Positions 60,723 through 64,000 of a stretch of 64,000 nt of DNA are shown here, in pieces. Source of the DNA: Croceifilum oryzae (GTDB lineage Bacteria; Bacillota; Bacilli; Thermoactinomycetales; Thermoactinomycetaceae); contig NZ_JAUSUV010000002.1 in assembly GCF_030814315.1 (NCBI RefSeq), forward strand, positions 124,001 through 188,000. Direction: 5' to 3'. A model generated the notes under the pieces. It made no database searches. It had not been told where the DNA came from and saw nothing but the letters and a program-made list of their open reading frames with translations. The stretch's first letter is position 1. Each line of letters opens with the position of its first letter. Both the position numbers and the translations under genes were made by a program.

Positions 60723-61607
60723 GTGAACGTTCGAATTGTTGAAGTGGGACCGCGTGATGGATTGCAAAACGAGAAACAATTCCTATCTACTCATGCGAAA
60801 AAAGCACTCATCCAGAAGTTAATCGCCTCTGGATTAAAGGAGATCGAGGCTACTTCTTTTGTTCATCCTAAATGGATTCCACAACTCGCAGATGCTGATG
60901 AATTAGTAGCAAGGTTGCCTACGTATTCAGATGTGAACTACCGTGTACTTGTCCCGAATGCCAAGGGATTGGAACGAGTCAACCACTCTATTTTAAAAGA
61001 GATTGCGATTTTTTGTTCAGCCAGCGAAACACATAATCAAAAAAATGTGAACCGAAAAAGAGAAGAAAGTATGGCTGATTTTGCAACATTCGTCCCTGTG
61101 GCGCTGGAGCAAGGACTACGAGTGCGGGCGTATCTTTCTACTGTATTTGGTTGCCCATATGAAGGAGAAATCTTACTTGATCAGGTCCATGAGATGAGTG
61201 AGCGCTTGTTCGACTTGGGTGTTTACGAAATATCGCTAGGGGATACCATTGGAGTGGCGACTCCAGCAAGCGTAAAACGGATTTTAGGATCGCTTTTGAG
61301 CCAATTTCCAGCAGAGAAGTTAGCGGTGCATTTCCATGATACGAAAGGAATGGGAGCTGCAAATGCCTATCAAGCCTTCGAAATGGGAATCCAAACATTT
61401 GATAGCTCGATTGGGGGGCTTGGAGGCTGTCCGTATGCACCAGGCGCTTCTGGAAACTTAGCCACGGAAGACTTGGTTTATCTGCTTCAAGGATCGGGAG
61501 TGGACACAGGAGTAGATCTTGATCAACTATGCCGTACGAGTCAATGGCTGGAAGGGCAATTGGGAACGAAATTACCTTCGAAAGTATTGCGTGCTCATTT
61601 TGCATAA
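60723..61607 (+). CDS. Hydroxymethylglutaryl-CoA lyase (YngG-like)
   Basis: This encodes a 294-aa DRE-TIM family lyase. It has VEVGPRDGLQNE (metal/substrate region), FGCPYEG, GDTIGVATP, HFHDTKGMG and the catalytic-Cys signature GGLGGCPYAPGASGN. It splits HMG-CoA to acetyl-CoA and acetoacetate, the last step of leucine breakdown. GTG start 1 nt after the BCCP stop, with the ribosome site inside the upstream gene. Confidence 0.93.
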   Translation: MNVRIVEVGPRDGLQNEKQFLSTHAKKALIQKLIASGLKEIEATSFVHPKWIPQLADADELVARLPTYSDVNYRVLVPNAKGLERVNHSILKEIAIFCSASETHNQKNVNRKREESMADFATFVPVALEQGLRVRAYLSTVFGCPYEGEILLDQVHEMSERLFDLGVYEISLGDTIGVATPASVKRILGSLLSQFPAEKLAVHFHDTKGMGAANAYQAFEMGIQTFDSSIGGLGGCPYAPGASGNLATEDLVYLLQGSGVDTGVDLDQLCRTSQWLEGQLGTKLPSKVLRAHFA

Positions 61608-61622
61608 TGGGGGTTAGGTGAT

Positions 61623-62399
61623 ATGTCAGAGGTACTATTTGAGCTAGAGAAAGGGATTGCTACTCTCACATTAAATCGGGCTGATGTCGGAAATGCACTT
61701 AACTTTCCGACGCTCTGTAAGCTTCGTGAAGTGGTAAGAGAGATATCTTGTCGCAGGGATATTCGAGTGGTTGTGTTAGCAGGAGCAGGTGAGAAATTTT
61801 TTTGTGCGGGAGCCGACTTAAAAGAGCGGAAAACGATGTCTGAACAGCAGGTCCGGCAGTTTTTAATGATGATTCGCGATACGTTTACGGAAATAGCAGA
61901 ATTACCCCAACCTGTCATCGGTGTGATGAATGGGTATGCATTTGGCGGTGGCTTGGAGCTAGCTTTATCATGTGATATGCGGATTGTAGAGAGCCATGTT
62001 CAACTTGGATTGACGGAAACCTCTTTAGGCATTATTCCTGGAGCAGGGGGAACCCAGCGTTTAGCCCGTTTAATCGGGAGTAGTAAAGCAAAAGAATTGA
62101 TTTTTACAGCGAGGCGTTTGACATCCACAGAAGCGCTTGATTGGGGAATCGTCAACTATGTGGAGCCAAGTGGTGCAGGAATGAAAAAAGCAATGGAGCT
62201 CGCTACGCAGATGTGTGCCAACGCACCGCTTGCTCTTGCGCAAGCTAAGTTTGCGATTGATCGGGGGCTTGAAACGGATGTGCGAACCGGAATATGGGTG
62301 GAAGCCAAGGCGTATGAAACGCTATTGCCGAGTGAAGACCGCTTAGAAGGTTTGCGTGCATTTGCTGAGAAGCGAAAACCGAACTATCAAGGAAAATAG
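61623..62399 (+). CDS. Methylglutaconyl-CoA hydratase-like enoyl-CoA hydratase (YngF-like)
   Basis: This encodes a 258-aa crotonase-family hydratase. Both catalytic Glu positions are present: GGGLELALSCD and GLTETSLGIIPGAGGTQRL. Context between HMG-CoA lyase and the carboxyltransferase predicts hydration of 3-methylglutaconyl-CoA to HMG-CoA. It contrasts with the 56906 paralogue, which lacks the second Glu. Starts 15 nt after the lyase gene. Confidence 0.88.
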   Translation: MSEVLFELEKGIATLTLNRADVGNALNFPTLCKLREVVREISCRRDIRVVVLAGAGEKFFCAGADLKERKTMSEQQVRQFLMMIRDTFTEIAELPQPVIGVMNGYAFGGGLELALSCDMRIVESHVQLGLTETSLGIIPGAGGTQRLARLIGSSKAKELIFTARRLTSTEALDWGIVNYVEPSGAGMKKAMELATQMCANAPLALAQAKFAIDRGLETDVRTGIWVEAKAYETLLPSEDRLEGLRAFAEKRKPNYQGK

Positions 62400-62411
62400 G
62401 AGGTTATCTAG

Positions 62412-63950
62412 ATGAATGATCAGTGGGCAAAAGAATTACAAGATAGAGTTCAAAAGATTCAAGCTGGTGGAGCAACCAAATATCATGAAAAAAATGCAGA
62501 GCAGAACAAGTTATTTGTTCGAGATCGCTTGGAATTATTATTAGATCCAGGAACGATTCGAGTAGAAGACGGACTGTTTGCAAACTGTATGGAAGAAGGG
62601 CTTCCAGCGGATGGTGTGGTAACGGTAACGGGGAAGATGAATGGCCAGACAGTATGTGTCATGGCAAATGATTCTACCGTGAAAGCAGGATCTTGGGGTT
62701 CTCGTACAGTGGAAAAAATCATTCGCATTCAGGAAACCGCACAAAAGTTAAAGGTTCCGATGCTTTATTTGGTTGATTCAGCAGGAGCACGAATAACGGA
62801 CCAATTGGAGATGTTCCCGAATCGCCGTGGTGCAGGGAGAATCTTTTATAATCAGGTGAAAATGTCTGGAATGGTGCCACAAGTATGTATTTTGTTTGGT
62901 CCCTCTGCGGCAGGTGGCGCTTACATTCCTGCATTTTGCGATATTGTGATCATGGTGGACAAAAACGCGAGCATGTATCTCGCATCTCCGCGGATGGCTG
63001 AGATGGTGATTGGCCAAAAAGTAACATTGGAGGAGATGGGCGGAGCTAGGATGCATTGTTCGGTAAGTGGTTGTGGAGATGTATTAGCGAAAAATGAAGA
63101 AGAAGCGATTGAGATTGCTCGTCGCTATCTCAGCTATTTCCCTGCTAATTACAAGCATAAGACATCCAAAATAGAAGCGAAGTCGATTCAAGAGGGTATC
63201 AGGAGTATAGAAGAGATTGTTCCTGATAATCAAAACGTAGCTTTTGATATGAAAGAAATGATTCGTGCTATTATTGACGATAATTCATTCTTTGAGATGA
63301 AAGAATTATTTGCGAAAGAAATTATTACTGGGTTTGCGCGGATAGACGGGCGAGCGGTTGGGATCATCGCGAATCAGTCGAAAATGAAGACAGGTAGCCT
63401 ATTCGTCGACTCGGCTGATAAATCGGCTCGATTTATTACATTATGCGATGCTTTTAATATCCCGTTGATTTTCCTATCCGATATCCCTGGTTTCATGATT
63501 GGCACACAGGTAGAACGTTCGGGGATTATCAGGCATGGAGCCAAGATGATCGCAGCGATGTCAGAAGCAACCGTACCGAAGATCTCGATTATCGTCCGTA
63601 AAGCATATGGTGCTGGGCTTTATGCTATGGCAGGTCCCGCTTTTGAACCCGATTGTTGTCTAGCCCTTCCAACAGCCAAGATAGCCGTTATGGGACCTGA
63701 AGCCGCCGTAAATGCTGTTTATAGCAATAAAATCGCTCAGCTGGAAGAATCGGAACGCAACGAATTTATTCAGCAAAAACGAGAAGAATATCAAGAAGAT
63801 ATCAACTTATATCGTTTAGCCAGTGAACTTATTATTGACGGCATCATTGCTCCCGAACGCTTGCGAGACGAGCTCAAAGAGCGCTTGGAGTTATACGAAA
63901 GCAAAGAAATGATATTTAGTGAACGCAAACATCCCGTGTACCCGGTATAA
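62412..63950 (+). CDS. Acyl-CoA (methylcrotonyl-CoA) carboxylase carboxyltransferase subunit (YngE-like)
   Basis: This encodes a 512-aa carboxyltransferase with the two crotonase-like lobes. Marks are SAGARITDQLEMFPNRRGAG, GPSAAGGAYIPAFCDIV and the C-terminal FLSDIPGFMIGTQVERSGIIRHGAKM and MAGPAFEPDCCLALPTAKIAVMGPEAAV. It transfers CO2 from biotin to methylcrotonyl-CoA or a similar acyl-CoA. The set lacks an acyl-CoA dehydrogenase and synthetase in this window; these may lie beyond its end. AGGAGG ribosome site. Confidence 0.88.
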   Translation: MNDQWAKELQDRVQKIQAGGATKYHEKNAEQNKLFVRDRLELLLDPGTIRVEDGLFANCMEEGLPADGVVTVTGKMNGQTVCVMANDSTVKAGSWGSRTVEKIIRIQETAQKLKVPMLYLVDSAGARITDQLEMFPNRRGAGRIFYNQVKMSGMVPQVCILFGPSAAGGAYIPAFCDIVIMVDKNASMYLASPRMAEMVIGQKVTLEEMGGARMHCSVSGCGDVLAKNEEEAIEIARRYLSYFPANYKHKTSKIEAKSIQEGIRSIEEIVPDNQNVAFDMKEMIRAIIDDNSFFEMKELFAKEIITGFARIDGRAVGIIANQSKMKTGSLFVDSADKSARFITLCDAFNIPLIFLSDIPGFMIGTQVERSGIIRHGAKMIAAMSEATVPKISIIVRKAYGAGLYAMAGPAFEPDCCLALPTAKIAVMGPEAAVNAVYSNKIAQLEESERNEFIQQKREEYQEDINLYRLASELIIDGIIAPERLRDELKERLELYESKEMIFSERKHPVYPV

Positions 63951-63968
63951 TAAAGTGATATGAGAAAC

Positions 63969-64000
63969 AAAGAGGAGTCTTTCAAACCGGCTCCTTTTTT
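63969..64000 (+). terminator. Terminator after the carboxyltransferase gene
   Basis: AGGAG pairs with CTCCT followed by a run of T to the window edge, 20 nt after the stop codon. Confidence 0.65.

Overview
The window reads as a chromosome segment of an endospore-forming member of the Bacillales with moderate-to-low GC. Supporting genes are a spore SspH-type SASP (21234-21419), a YhcN/YlaJ sporulation lipoprotein, an RsfA/GerR-type Myb regulator beside a YlbP-like acetyltransferase, SpeA, an SR1P peptide, a fused two-headed dynamin, and a yngH-HB-G-F-E-like leucine-degradation operon. Shine-Dalgarno sequences are strong and GTG/TTG starts are common. A family such as Thermoactinomycetaceae would fit, but the window carries no rRNA or species marker, so this is a guess.

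Layout: 1-8.4 kb holds a peptidase C26 remnant, a cytochrome bd oxidase operon (cydA-cydB) behind Rex/FNR-like palindromes, secreted VanW and G5/3D cell-wall proteins, a SEC-C protein, a GNAT and a YutG-like phosphatase. 8.44-8.78 kb is a four-tRNA cluster (fMet, Asp, CAT-anticodon probably Ile2, Val). The 3' half of tRNA-Val plus its terminator is duplicated at 14.80-14.87 kb. The 6 kb between the copies looks like a decayed tRNA-integrated island carrying a divergent type IIA topoisomerase pair (GyrB/ParE-like and GyrA/ParC-like) and two small genes, with no integrase visible. Immediately beyond the right repeat, on the minus strand (14.9-18.3 kb), a 1023-aa SF1 (Upf1-like) helicase is followed 12 nt later by a 116-aa protein. 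The two share a short GNVxGSIV motif, at the helicase C-terminus and the small protein N-terminus. This resembles the paired amyloid-signalling motifs of bacterial immune receptors and effectors and is the best candidate for an undescribed system here.

18.5-36 kb is core metabolism and transport: an MDR oxidoreductase, a glutamate/aspartate symporter, SspH, an M23-SH3 endopeptidase, an EEP-family hydrolase, a five-gene DppA-type peptide ABC transporter with an intercistronic terminator, a solitary ATP sulfurylase, a YhhN protein, a methionine gamma-lyase gene behind a textbook sigma-54 promoter with its probable TyrR-like activator next door, an atypical kinase with a CotG-like Ser/His/Arg tail, and a stand-alone DnaA domain I protein.

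36-64 kb holds the dynamin, an M23 peptidase, a PAP2 phosphatase, DUF1885 and GAF proteins, an SR1-like dual-function RNA, speA, a YktB-like protein, leucyl aminopeptidase, GDPD, endonuclease IV, a ylaH/ylaI/ylaJ-like cluster, a thiol-redox/cytochrome-c maturation cluster (MBL, TlpA-like, CcdA, ResA, rhodanese), a MidA-type methyltransferase, and the acyl-CoA carboxylase/HMG-CoA lyase operon. Three copies (and one fragment) of a roughly 195-bp nested-palindrome repeat lie at 29.5, 45.4, 50.4 and 50.8 kb. No CRISPR array, rRNA or intact transposase was seen.
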